Assembly (NCBI GenBank): GCA_030295235.1
Contig: AP026124.1
Location: forward strand, 2,356,001-2,420,000
DNA from: Fistulifera solaris
Taxonomy: Eukaryota; Bacillariophyta; Bacillariophyceae; Naviculales; Stauroneidaceae
Length of the DNA stretch: 64,000 nt
Reading direction: 5' to 3'
Shown in pieces: positions 24,235 to 34,632 of this stretch. How positions within the stretch are numbered: the first letter of the stretch is position 1; every line of letters starts with the position of its first letter. The position numbers and the translations under genes are program-made. The notes beneath the pieces were generated by a model. It was given only the letters and a program-made list of their open reading frames with translations. It did no database searches and had not been told where the DNA came from.

Positions 24235-25387
24235 TCAAAGAAGGGCCGAGCAAATAGCTGTGTGTGATAGGAAGCTTTTAGGTGAGAGAATGCTGGGAAC
24301 GTTGGAAGTCAACCGTTCATTCAACTTACAGACAGTGATAGTCACGCCGAGAATGTCCATAATGACTTGGATCGTGGTCGAACTGTGGGCTGGATCTATG
24401 CGTAAAAGCTTCAATCCCATGGGTAACAAACTTCCTAGCACGGTACTGATCCACACAATCGAAAATAAGCTACATGTAATGGCCAAGGTTTCCTTCCAAG
24501 GGACGGCAAATACTGCCACGCGCACGCAACCAGCCACTGCCAATATTCCGGATATGGCGAGTCCTACTTTGAGTTCTTCCTTCCAAAAATTGAGAAAAGA
24601 CTCGGAACGTATAGTTCCAACCGCTAGTCCCCGAATGACTGTGATTGGAAAAGAGTAGCAATGAGTGAAAACAAGCCGGAATAGTTCCCTGCCTCGAAAT
24701 ATTTATTCTGACGCACCTTTTACCGTGGCCTGATTTCCTGCGTTGCCGCCAGCTCCAACTAGCATGGTCAAGAAACGAATGATTACCGCGTGATCTTCGA
24801 GTAAGATCTCGTTTCGCTGAATAATGAACGACGAAAGAGACTGCAAGACCAGCAATCCCGCCAACCAACCGGCTCGGTCCATGACTACCGAAAGAAAGGA
24901 TGGCGCTTCGCAAACGCTGATTTCAGTCTCCTGCTGTGTTGGTTCTAGTTTTGACTCTCCACTTGATCGTCCGCACTGCTGTCCGATTGCTTGGATACGA
25001 GAGCATCCTGGGACTGGTTTGGTTGGAATCTTTCAAGAGACTCACAAACTCGTGCGGATGCCGACGATGGTGAAGTCCACTGACACTGGGGTGACGATCC
25101 TTTGTGGTTGGCGAACCAAGTTCGAGGTCGCCTGTTGCATTCTGTACATCATTCAACCTGGCGGGTCTCGATGTAAGCGAGTGACTACGACGTTCTCTCG
25201 AACTCGGACTTGGAGTTGATGGTTCTCCTTGTAATCGCTTCAATCGAGCTACTTCAGTGCGCAATCGATGGATTTCAGCTTTCATGTGGAGCATGGAATT
25301 AGCATCGTCGACGAGCTTCGCGTAGTCGTGTTTGTCGACACGGGCCTTTTTCGCGGTAGCAGCCGCAGAATCTTTCGAATGTTTCAT
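24235..25387 (-). CDS. MgtE/SLC41-like magnesium transporter
   Basis: Four exons were reconstructed: 25046-25387, 24717-24933, 24330-24638 and a 23-nt last exon 24235-24257. Introns are 112, 78 and 72 nt with GTGAGT, GTGCGT and GTAAGT donors; phases agree and give 296 aa. The N-terminal third is soluble, with a coiled coil (HRLRTEVARLKRLQ) and a basic Ser-rich stretch. The membrane part matches the MgtE C-terminal domain: RAGWLAGLLVLQSLSSFI, VGAGGNAGNQATV (the GxGGNxGxQ pore motif), VIRGLAVG and GSLLPMGLKLLRIDPA, then IMDILGVTITV. The last exon completes TM5. Cytosolic N and CBS domains of bacterial MgtE are absent. Mg2+ or similar divalent transport is inferred from the family. Confidence 0.85.
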
Positions 25388-25918
25388 CACTTCAATTCGC
25401 TTTTCATAGCCATTAATTTCAATAGTCGCCGGGGAACGATGATTCTTGTATCTTATTCACATGTATAACAGGGACGGTGATTATATACTATGCACTGTGC
25501 ATCATCGTCAACGATGAGGGTCTTTTTTGTGAGATGCATGGTGGAAACGCAAGATCTGTCTCAGAAAACCGGTTTGTTTGTCATGCACTACTGTTTTACT
25601 ATAGTTCGGTAGAGTTGGTTGTTGGCTAACGGGCGTCTTGTGTCTTGTGTCGTGGCGCGTGTGTTGTGTCTCCCGCGCACGGCACGTGTTCTGTATCCGA
25701 TTCCGTGTGATCGAAGGACGTACCAGTAGCGTTAACCTTAGTAAAGGAAGCGTTTTGCGCCTTCCCTTTTTTCCCCCGCGGCGGTTTTATCGCGACGTGG
25801 ATCGATGATGAGGCGCCACTGTTTCGTTACCAAATGAATCGTCAATTCACTTGAATTCTTTTTTATTATTAATGCCAGGTTCCCAATCCTTGGTTATCAA
25901 GTAACAGCAGCATCTAGC
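25388..25918. promoter_or_regulatory. Divergent upstream region of MgtE-like and E2-like genes
   Basis: A 531-bp head-to-head spacer with GTGT/GTGTGTTG-rich sequence around 25640-25690. Probably carries both promoters. No other feature. Confidence 0.45.
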
Positions 25919-27336
25919 ATGTCACGCCTTTTGTTTTTGAGAAGAATTGTTACGCATGGCAATCGTCGAGGGTATTCCAGCACTCACTCGTTGCGCAAGG
26001 AATATCCTCCGCATACTCTTTACCCCATGCCGGCGTTAAGTCCCACCATGGAGACGGGGACAATCAGTGCCTGGTCCAAAGGTGTCGGCGATGAGTTCGC
26101 GGCGGGTGATTCACTCTGTACTATCGAAACCGATAAGGCTGCCGTCGACTTTGAAGCTCAGGACGACGGTATTATTGCGAAGATTCTAAGAGAAGGTGCC
26201 AACGCTATCGATATGCCGGTTGGGACACCGATTTGTGTCGTTGTCGATGAAGCCAGTGATGTTGCGGCGTTTGCCGATTTTCAAATCGGAGGGATAGTAG
26301 AGCCTCCCAAGGAAGCGGTGTCTGCTCCAGCGCCTTCCATAGTAGCTGCACCCCCATGGCTTCCACTGGTTCTTCTATTTTGTTCCCTTCAGCAAGGCAT
26401 TTAGCGGAGTCGAATGGTCTAGATGCAACGGGACTGGTGGGGTCTGGAAAGGGGGGCCGCGTTACAAAAGCAGATGTTCTGCAAGCCATGGCGGCTGGAT
26501 CACTTCCAAAGTTAGTCAAAGCGGCAGCACCAACGGTAGATCCACCTGCAGCATCGAGCGCCTCAGCAACTCCCGTAGCCACAGCAACACCGAAACCGAT
26601 GACGTTAGCGGACTTAATCCTTCCCACAATTGAGACGGGAATAGTAGAAGATATCCCCAACACCAAGATGCGAAAAATCATTGCACAGCGTTTAACCGAG
26701 TCAAAACGAGAAGTCCCTCACTTTTACACTACGCACGAAGTGGAATTGGATGCGATCATGAAACTTCGAAAGAAGCTTGCGAATGATCACGAAATGAAAA
26801 TTTCGGTGAATGACTTTGTTTTGAAGTGCTCGGCTATGGCATTGAGGGATGTTCCTCGCGTCAATGCACAGTACAAGAGCGACACGGTGACGTACCTAGA
26901 CAGTATTGATATCAGTGTCGCGGTTGCTACGCCCACCGGACTCATTACCCCGATTTTGTTCGGTGCCGACAAACTGGGACTTGCACAAGTCACCAGTGCG
27001 GTTCTCGATTTGGCCACGCGAGCTAGGGACGGCAAGTTAGCTCCCCAAGAGTATCAAGGAGGAAGTTTCAGCGTCAGCAATTTGGGTATGTTTGGTATAC
27101 GCGAATTCTCGGCAGTCATTAATCCGCCCCAAGCTGCCATTTTGGCGGTCGGTGGTGGCGCGAAGCAATTCGTCGTTCGACGGGGCCCAGAGGGTGAAAA
27201 GTTACCGCCGGGAGTAGCAATGAGAATGACTGCGTGCTTGTCGGCAGATCGACGAGTCGTAGATGAAGCGACAGCGGGATTATTTATGGCGGCTTTTCGA
27301 GAATATATGAACAAACCGGAGTTGCTGCTTCTGTAG
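25919..27336 (+). CDS. Pyruvate dehydrogenase E2-like protein lacking the catalytic His (protein X/E3BP-like; one frameshift)
   Basis: Mitochondrial presequence (SRLLFLRRIVTHGNRRGYSS), then one lipoyl domain with the lipoylated Lys in ETDKAAVDFEA. A Pro/Ala linker leads to the E3-binding domain (FPSARHLAESNGLD, KGGRVTKADV) and the acetyltransferase core (TPTGLITPILF, FSVSNLGMFGI, NPPQAAILAVG). In true E2 the active site is HxxxDG within DHRVVDGA. Here it reads DRRVVDEA, so both the His and the Gly are replaced. Animal E3-binding protein (PDHX) has lost the same His. The locus is split at a run of five C (26351-26355); one more C gives a continuous protein of about 472 aa. It likely serves to bind E3 and not to catalyse transacetylation. 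Confidence 0.85.
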
Positions 27337-27510
27337 TTAGTATACGAAGTAAATGTGTTTTCAATACGATGCTTTAAAGTCATGAATTGTTTTGTTAGCG
27401 CATGGAATTTGTGAGCCTTGAATTCACGTTCTTTACTCCTATGTAAATGATAACCGCAGAAAATAGATTTAGTACTACTAGTAGTTCTTCACAAGCTCAC
27501 ATCTATTACA

Positions 27511-28564
27511 TTAGAACCCGTCAAAGAAACCCGTATTCATTTGTTTCAACTTGGCCATACTTTCGTCCATTGTGGCAGTGGGAGGTGGCTGTCGTGTGGG
27601 TGATTCTGGAAGAGGCTGCGGTGGCGCGACTGCTACAGGTGCAGCTGGGACCACCAGCGTGGGGGCGGGCGCTACAACAACAGGGGCGGGCGATGGAGGC
27701 GGGACTTCTACATTATCAAACTCAGCTGCTGCAGTTCCTCCAACAGAAAGCTTGTTTACTCGCAGTTTAGTGGATGTTGCAGGTTTCTTTTTGAGCAAAT
27801 TCTTGCTGTTTGTTGAAGCACCCGACGACAATTTTCGTAAGACTAGCTTGGGTCCGTTTCCACTACTCGGTGGAGTCTCGAGACGACCCTTGGCATTTGG
27901 ATTTTGCGATGCCAACGTTGCCACTGGCTTGGCTTCTTCCAACGGCTTGATGGCGGTGGCTATCGCTTGAGGTTGATCCGCTAATGCTAAATTCTGGAGA
28001 GCTTCCGTCGCCTCCGCTTCCGCATCCGTTTCACCCCGGTGCGCCGCCACCAACTTACTCAACTCTACCTTGTACATTTGTGCTGCTTTCGATTTGTATT
28101 TCTTTTCGACTTTTCCGTGGAAATCGGTGAAACCGTGTTTTTGAAAGTACTCACGAGCATTTTTGTTGCCGCCCAGTCGCATCGCATCTATTTGACCCTG
28201 CGTCCATTCATCAAGATCTACCGCACGGACAAAGGTAATGTGTACACCCATAGAGCGATGTGTTGCCGAGCAGTCTAAGCACAGAAAGACACCTGCGATG
28301 GAGAATGATTACAAAATGCAGAGTGAGACGACGACTAAATATTGATCTTAATCGGTCTTGTTCTTTCCTATAGCTCACCATACGTGACCGAAGCCCAAGT
28401 TGGCCGTGTCGCAGGACAATCAAAGCACACTTGATTCGCACTTATAGCTTTTAGTTTTTGAATTGAGCATTCTTATCGGCAGTCGGAATGCAAACCTGTC
28501 CTCGACCTGCGGCTGTGACGGTTCCGTCCTCTCGCAAATTACCGGATACGGGTGGCTGTGACAT
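27511..28564 (-). CDS. ArfGAP zinc-finger protein (ARFGAP1/2/3 type; one frameshift)
   Basis: A GTPase-activating protein for Arf small GTPases, acting in vesicle coat cycles. Exon 1 (28379-28564, [11 protein letters not shown]) and exon 2 (27511-28292) flank an 86-nt intron with GTGAGC donor and CGCAG acceptor. The zinc finger reads CFDC, then TWASVTYG, split by the intron, then [12 protein letters not shown]. The finger is thus the CxxC-(16)-CxxC type with the Arg finger in the SxHRSMG loop. Just before the finger, a T5 run (28455-28459) seems one base short; adding one restores [14 protein letters not shown]. The total is about 322 aa. The C-terminal half is Ala/Pro-rich and ends with a MNTGFFDGF-like peptide. 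Confidence 0.87.
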
Positions 28565-28991
28565 GATTGCTATGTTGTGTCTCTCTATATTTCAGCAATA
28601 TCTTTTTGAGAGCGATGAATCCTTTTGCGGTGTGAGGCGAAAGAGAGGAAAGAAAAGGATCGTGCCTATTATGACTATACTCTGTTGCGATGGAATAAAA
28701 TGCCAACACCCGCCGTGTGCGCGATCGCTGCTTTTTCTCTCCGTCGATCGATCGAGTGTCCACGACCTGGTCTGTCGTGAACCCGCTACTTTTTAGTCCT
28801 GAGTCAACAGGGACTCACAACCGACCGTACGTCAGCGTTTGTCATTCAAATCAAAGGAAAACGTCAAACGCATCATTTCCCCTCACTATCTGACTATTGG
28901 CATTATTATTTCGGCTTTAGACTTTAGAATTGATAAGAAACGTCGCAAAGCACTTCATACCTAAGCCGATCAGATCTACACCCATTCCGTC
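28565..28991. promoter_or_regulatory. Divergent upstream region of ArfGAP and plastid-protein genes
   Basis: A 427-bp head-to-head spacer; presumably two promoters. It holds GATCGATCGA-like sequence at about 28743-28753. Nothing else seen. Confidence 0.45.
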
Positions 28992-29907
28992 ATGTTTTAT
29001 CGAGTTACTTTATGTTCCGCAATGGGCATGCTCTTTTTCGCTCCCTATTTTCACGCCTTTACTTTAACTCCTCCACCACCGCCACGTTTCGCAACAACTC
29101 TTAATATGTCTTCGCGATCCAGACTGCAAGGAAATCAAAGAGAACCTACACAACAAGAAATTGCTATTATGGATGAAATGATTGACAAATTAGCGAACGC
29201 CAAACCGTACGAATTACCGAATGCGGTTCGACGTGCCTTCCGAGTCGTTTCCAGTCCCCAGTTCTTTTGCGCATTGCCAGTCGTACCGATACTGCTGCCA
29301 GTAACGAAGAAAAAGAAAAAATTGGCCGCCTTGGCGTCCAACTTGGTGAGCACACTCGATGTGGTCGTCGAAACGACGGAAGAACAACTCGATGAACGGG
29401 CGGCGCAAGTGCAACAAGTCGTGGCGGCGGCAGCCGAAACCCGACAGTGGGGAATTCTTGGTTCCTTTATTGCCGGAGCGCTTGCAATCCATGCGGGAGG
29501 AATTGAAAAAATTAGAAGAAGCCTATTTAGATGAAGGGTTTTTGAGTACTTTGGATGCCTGGATGAACAAGAGTCAACAGGATGGGATGGACTTGATGGT
29601 CGGAATACTGCAAAAGGTCTTGCAAATGTACGCTGGCTTACAAATAGCTCGTTCGCGCGAACGTAAAATGGACTTTGACAAAGACGACGCGGCCGAACAA
29701 CTTCTTACCATTCTCTTGGAACAAGATGCTGATGAATGGGATAGTACCATCCGAGCTTCGTCGGCATCGTCAACGGATTTGATGAAAGCCGTACAGCGTA
29801 CTACGGAGAAGATTGTTTTACAACTAGAAGCAGGATCTATGTCGCAACGAGTGCAAGCTGAATACCTTCAAGAGCTAATGAAGCGTGTGAATTCGTCGAA
29901 AAAATAA
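28992..29907 (+). CDS. Conserved plastid-targeted protein of unknown function (three suspected frameshifts)
   Basis: The N-terminus is a signal peptide ending YFHA before FTLTPPPPP, as in diatom plastid preproteins. No single frame covers the locus, but three one-base corrections give a coherent helical protein of about 304 aa. One T is missing in the T4 at 29265-29268 (restoring FFLRIASRTDTAASNEEKEK). One A is extra in the A6 at 29316-29321, leading to LAALASNLVSTLDVVVETTE. One A is extra in the A3 at 29437-29439 (restoring EPDSGEFLVPLLPERL). The rest is alpha-helical (DEGFLSTLDAWMNKS, MVGILQKVLQMYAG). It resembles uncharacterised chloroplast proteins of plants and algae, from memory only. 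No catalytic motif was seen. Confidence 0.65.
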
Positions 29908-30000
29908 TTTCACAATTATATTATGTACTGTGCCTGTAAACGTATGAAAGTACATCGGTAGTTTTTAAAAGGCGATAAGGTCTAAACAAAACAAGGTTTA

Positions 30001-31035
30001 CTACCGACCAAGACACTTGAGCGCCTGCTGCAGACGCTCCGCAGCGAGTTCGACGTCTTTATCTTCCAACGCTGCCATGGCGAAACGGGTAAGTTCCGTA
30101 GCATCGGCGAGCTGTGTTTTCGAAACGTTTCCGTGCGATGTAGATCCTTTGTTGCTTACAGTGAACAGACTGCTCGGTGGAGCGGGGGCTGGAATACGTC
30201 GCGGAGGGGGTGAAAATTTAGGAGGAGGCACAGGATCCTCCGGCGGGGGAACACTGAAAGTCATGGGTTCGTCTTTGTCATCATCACTTGCTGGATAAGC
30301 GGGTGGTGGGGCCATCTCCTCGTCGTCACTTGGGGGGATGTAGGGTGGAGGCGGGGGTACAGGCGCGGGCACGATTCGCGTCGTCGGAGCGGCCGAAGGT
30401 ACGAAAGGTACAGCAGGAGGAAGTGCTTCATGTCCATTAGTCTGATCAGTGGCCTTATCGGCAGGTTTGCCTTCCTCATCTTCTACTTCCTCCTCGCTTC
30501 CAGGCGCATCTTCGTCAGGATCATAAGCACCGGGTGTCGGTTCTCTTCCTTCTTTGATGGCGTTCAATATATCGGTGGCCTTCCATTTCGCGTACAATAT
30601 TTTCTTCCGATCACGAGCTCGGTTGTCAGCAGACTCCGCAGCATCGGGCGAGTAAAATTGCTCCAAAATTTGCAAGAAAGTAGCCGCTGCATAAAATGTC
30701 TTTGCTGTATTCTTGTTGGCTTTCCCTTCTCGGTCTTCGAAGTCAGCCTTATCAAAAATATCTGTCGCAAATTTTCGGCATAAGAACGCAGCCTCTTCTC
30801 TAGTGAATTGACTCATAGCTTCTTTTTCGCCTTCGAGCTGCTCCAAGAGATGCCCTAAGCAAGTTTTAGCACCAGCACTGCTACCCGCTAAAGGGATTCC
30901 GGTATGAACTGCATATTGACGGCAGTAGTAAGCCACGATCCGCGACTCCGGCTTTACTTTGTCACGGTCCAACTCTTCCGCTCGACGCACGACCGGCTGG
31001 ATTTTCTTCAATTCATCTGGAATTGCAAGTGGCAT
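30001..31035 (-). CDS. VTA1: ESCRT-III regulator VTA1/LIP5
   Basis: An intact, intronless 344-aa ORF; the true ATG is at 31035 (MPLAIPDELK). The N-terminal domain (about 1-150) has tandem MIT-like helices typical of VTA1: ELKKIQPVVRRAEELD, VAYYCRQYAVHTGI, FTREEAAFLCRKFATDIFD, TAKTFYAAATFLQILEQFY. An acidic, Pro-rich linker follows with repeated PPPPYIPP and PPAYP stretches. The short C-terminal helical pair (ELTRFAMAALEDKDVELAAERL) is the VSL domain that binds and activates the VPS4 ATPase. The protein supports multivesicular-body formation and membrane scission. Neighbouring ArfGAP and RAB3GAP2 also act in membrane traffic, but nothing suggests co-regulation. Confidence 0.9.
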   Translation of the reverse strand: MPLAIPDELKKIQPVVRRAEELDRDKVKPESRIVAYYCRQYAVHTGIPLAGSSAGAKTCLGHLLEQLEGEKEAMSQFTREEAAFLCRKFATDIFDKADFEDREGKANKNTAKTFYAAATFLQILEQFYSPDAAESADNRARDRKKILYAKWKATDILNAIKEGREPTPGAYDPDEDAPGSEEEVEDEEGKPADKATDQTNGHEALPPAVPFVPSAAPTTRIVPAPVPPPPPYIPPSDDEEMAPPPAYPASDDDKDEPMTFSVPPPEDPVPPPKFSPPPRRIPAPAPPSSLFTVSNKGSTSHGNVSKTQLADATELTRFAMAALEDKDVELAAERLQQALKCLGR

Positions 31036-31881
31036 TTTCAATGATGATAAGGTGTGATGAGCAAAAATGAGCAGATGTCGTGCTTATTATTGCTAATCAT
31101 TGCTGTTAACGTGATAGAAGAGGAGGAGGAGCTGGTTCTGGTTCGTGTTTCGCGCTTCGTGTTTAACAATATGGACACTTGTACCGGTGCTAGAAGGACC
31201 GTACCAGGTACAACTACTTCTTACTAGATACCAGCAATGGATAGACAGACTGTACACAAGGCGCAACGGTTTTGAAATGTTACATTGTCAATTGTCAATG
31301 TGAACTTGCTTTACTTTCTTGGTTTAAACGTCACATAACGGCTTCCGTTATCATACAAGGACGCATTTTTAGCTAGCATAAAATAATAATAGTGTACGGT
31401 ACCTGGTACCTGGTACCAGGTAGCAAATGAATTATTTTGTTAGCGGAGACAGGGACACTGTACCCGTCTAGATCAAAACGTGCTAGATAGATCGTCGTGT
31501 ACCGTTGCGCACAAATACAATTGTAGGGTACAGAAAGGACAGACACTCGTTGGCAGAATTTTCCCCAACAAACGCGGGTCGTTGGTCGTTGCATTTCAAA
31601 AGAAAAACATACTTGAGAACGACCCGTGTTACAAGGTTTATGACAAGGCATTAACTTCTTGGTTCTTCATTGTAATATAAAAAGGACCTTCGGCTAGCTG
31701 CTTTCCGGAAGGCCTGAAGCTGGAAAAGGGGTAGCAGCCATCTATCCAAGTTGTAACTGCCTTCGTCGGGACGTTATAAAGGCGTGACGCTGTAACGGAC
31801 CGAGATAAACAACTTCGACCTTTCCAAAGTCGGCTAGCAGCCATTGATATCAGTGAATCGGTCAAAATACATCGGTTGACA
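31036..31881. other. Intergenic region with GGTACC palindromes
   Basis: About 0.85 kb, promoter side of VTA1 and of the next plus-strand gene. It carries the densest GGTACC palindromes of the window: GTACCAGGTAC at 31201-31211 and a double copy at 31395-31422. Confidence 0.55.
31395..31422. repeat. Palindromic GGTACC cluster
   Basis: Overlapping palindromes built from GGTACC and TACCTGGTACCAGGTA. Related motifs occur at 8481, 17949, 34351, 34401, 42314, 45833, 49919 and 58238, always between genes. Confidence 0.85.
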
Positions 31882-32396
31882 ATGAACTTGATGGAGAGAT
31901 CTGGAGTTGAAGAAAAGAAGGAAGATGCGACAGAGCAACCCCTTTGCAACACAATCAGCAATCAAAATCGGACGAAAAGGATGAAGAAGAGCAGAAAAGT
32001 GGTTTACAGGCACAAATGGAAAGCTACGCGCAATGCATATTTGGTTCTTGCGGAGAAGTCGCGTCTATTTTCACTGGACGGCGGAGGAACAATCGTGATA
32101 TTCATGACAACAATGATGGCCCTCCGCCCCCTCCTCCTCTTAGTATCGCCGATGAATTGCGGAGGCTTGCCGCGCAAAACGGTCAGATATGGGGTGGACC
32201 ACGGGCACAAGACATTCCTCGCTTCTTGGGCGAAGAGGCGGTACATTCCTTCGATGACGACAACATTTCACAAATCTCTCAACATACTCTGGAAGAATTG
32301 ATGCGAAACGGCGACCCTGTCGCACATCGACGGATGCTCCAACAGCAGCACCAGCAAATGACTCAGCAGCAGCAACAAGAGCAAAAGTTACCTTGA
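31882..32396 (+). CDS. Gln-rich protein of unknown function (one suspected frameshift)
   Basis: Not recognised. From ATG 31882 the frame reads MNLMERSGVEEKKEDATEQP. It then needs one extra base in CCCCTTTGC (31939-31946) to join the long frame QQSKSDEKDEEEQKSGLQAQ and onward to 32396; the protein would be about 171 aa. A short cysteine-containing, possibly helical piece (YAQCIFGSCGEVASIF) is followed by a six-Pro run, LSIADELRRLAAQNGQIWGG, and a Gln/His-rich tail. The middle looks like a short linear-motif protein. The frame-break context is identical to that in the POT gene. It lacks a domain that would define a function. Confidence 0.55.
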
Positions 32397-32704
32397 CGGC
32401 ACACTTTCTCTGGTTCGTAGCTTGAAGTTGAGAGCACTTCTAGCATGATAACAATGTCAACCTTGATAATCTATTTGTATCCGATTGTACCACTCTATTT
32501 CAAAGAACAACTTTGCATTCAATGTTCATTTTAGAAAAGACAGTAAATCGTGCAAGCGTTTTTGGACAAATAAGATAGATAATTAGATGTAAGATAGTTT
32601 GTAAGTAATATGAAGTTAGGGAAGAAGTTGACGACTCAAATTCACAACGTTAACCATACTCGTTCTGAAGTGACGAAACCTCGTGCTCCATGCGGTTTGA
32701 GAAG
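32397..32704. other. Convergent intergenic region
   Basis: 308 bp between the 3-prime ends of a plus-strand and a minus-strand gene. AT-rich; probably terminator and polyadenylation sequences. Nothing more. Confidence 0.5.
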
Positions 32705-33672
32705 CTATGTAGTATATTCACAGATCATTGGATCAGCAGAGTGAAGGAGAGCGAACTCGCATCGCAAGAGGTGTTGCCGATCCGCAATTGCTCGGCCGAA
32801 TGAGCGCCGACCCCAAGAACTCTCACGGATTCTCAGAGATTTGTCTTGAAAAGGCTTACGATCTTCCAGCATGCTCAAGTAAATTTTTTCAATAATGAAC
32901 TTGCCCTCTTTGTATTTTTGGCTTCGTTCGTAGGCTTTCTTGTAGGTCCAGCCTACCAGAGTATCGCATCGCTTGCAAAAGAGGTCACAGACGCTATGCA
33001 AGCCAGTCAGCAAGTGACGATCTTCTGCCGGTCCAATGTTCACATTGACACAGTTCTCTAACAAAAACGCTCTTCCGTGGCGACCGTGGAAGCTCTTGGA
33101 GATGATATCGTCATGTGACGATAAGTGCGTACCGCACTCGCTGCAGGCATAAATGGAGGGGCCCTCCAAATACACCATCATGTCGTTCTCGTGGCGCGCT
33201 TGGCGCGACATGGCACGAGCAACAATCGGGCTCACCACCCGAAGCGTCGTTTCTTGGATATCCGATGATCGTTTCATATGCACGGTGGAGGCATCTTCAC
33301 GTGTACTTGCTGAAGTTAGTGAGCGAACGCTGTCAGGGGATCCGATACGGAGATCAACGCCAACGGATCCACTGTCGTGATGAAAGATAGAATCTTTCGT
33401 GTGCTGACGACGTTTGTTAATCGATGACGTAGAAGAACCAAGAGAGGAAATAGATCGATCAGCAAATGAGATGGCCCTGGTGCGTTGAGGAGAAGGGTGC
33501 ATAGCCGTATCTGGGTCGCTCATGGAAGCGCCACGGGAAATGTATGAAGGAACTGAAGAAGAGGCCGAGTCTGTGAATGAAAATTCAGTTCAAGAATTTT
33601 TGGTGAGATGATTTCATTCAATCAGCATCAGGATCAATCCACTGCGATATACTTACCGGGTGAGAAGGCCAT
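32705..33672 (-). CDS. Yippee-domain zinc protein
   Basis: A 293-aa protein from two exons: a 16-nt first exon (33657-33672, MAFSP) and 32705-33570, joined across an 86-nt intron (GTAAGT donor, TTCACAG acceptor). The N-terminal 110 residues are Ser-rich and probably disordered. The Yippee fold follows: YACSECGTHLSSHDDI, then F-GRHGRAFLLENCVNV, HLLTGLHSVCDLFCKRC and TLVGWTYKKAYERSQKYKEG. The two CxxC pairs bind the structural zinc ion. The family includes YPEL and, distantly, the cereblon ligand-binding domain; roles in ubiquitin ligase complexes and cell division are known for some members. Function in algae is unknown. A 5-residue micro-exon makes the gene easy to truncate in automatic annotation. 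Confidence 0.87.
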
Positions 33673-34632
33673 CCTGTTTGTTCGAAAGAATCGACCTGAA
33701 AAAAATCGCTATTATGGCAAGCAGTCAGTGTGACAGGTCGATCTGGAATGACGCAATGCTTTGACGTGTCACTCACTAAATTGACTGGTTGCAAAGCGAT
33801 AAAAGAGATTCGTTAGACAAGTCACTATCGCGCAAGAATCATGAGAATGAGAACCTGATTCATCTATTGCAAGAAGCGCGACCAATCGTAGACCGCAAAC
33901 TTTAGGGTATCACCAAGAAAACTGACCTGAATACTTTGTAAGCAACAGAAGCCGTTCGTTGAAAGGATTGAACGTGACAGTAATGATGAAAATGAATTTT
34001 GCGTGAAAGTTTAATTCCGAGTTCTTGGGGTGAGCTTGGTTTTAGAACATCAATCCTGGGTTGAGGAACGAGATTTTCTGGTGACAGTCGTGATCTTCGT
34101 GATGATGTTCTCTCGAAAAAACATCGAGTGTCGCAAGTCAAGTGAGTCGCTTCGGCATCTTTATATCAGCCAGGTAGTAGAGCCACCTTCACGTCCTTTT
34201 TTGAGTGCAAGTCTGTAATTGAAAAACCTGTTACTCACACACACCTACCTGTTGACGTTGACGCACATGGCCTTACAGTATTCTACGTCCCATCATTTTT
34301 AGCGACCAAGTGGACAAGTTGACATTAGAAATAATTAGAATGCACTCTATTGGTACCGGTGCGAAACGTCTTAAGACCCCGTTATTTCGTGATGCCGCGT
34401 GTACCAGGTACCGGTATGTTTTCGGCGTTGAAAAATAATAACGGAGGCGAAGAAAACGTAGGGAGATGCATTGAGAAATAGAAGGCACGATCACTAAACT
34501 TACTAGGTATGCCTTTGAAAAACACACAAGTCGCATATTCATTTCGTTGACAACAATCGATATTGTGATGTGACCCGCTCTCAAAAGCTAGAAGCGAGAA
34601 GACTAAGTTAATCGTGATTGTTAATTGCTTCC
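33673..34632. promoter_or_regulatory. Divergent 1-kb intergenic region with GGTACC motifs
   Basis: Upstream of both the Yippee gene (minus) and the DUF726 gene (plus). GGTACCGGT at about 34352-34360 and GTACCAGGTACCGGTA at 34401-34416 belong to the dispersed palindrome family. No gene recognised. Confidence 0.5.

Noticed and set aside
26326-26391. Intron instead of an indel in the E2-like gene (GTAGCT...CTTCAG)
   Set aside because: The splice does not restore frame and would remove residues of the conserved FPSARHLA segment.
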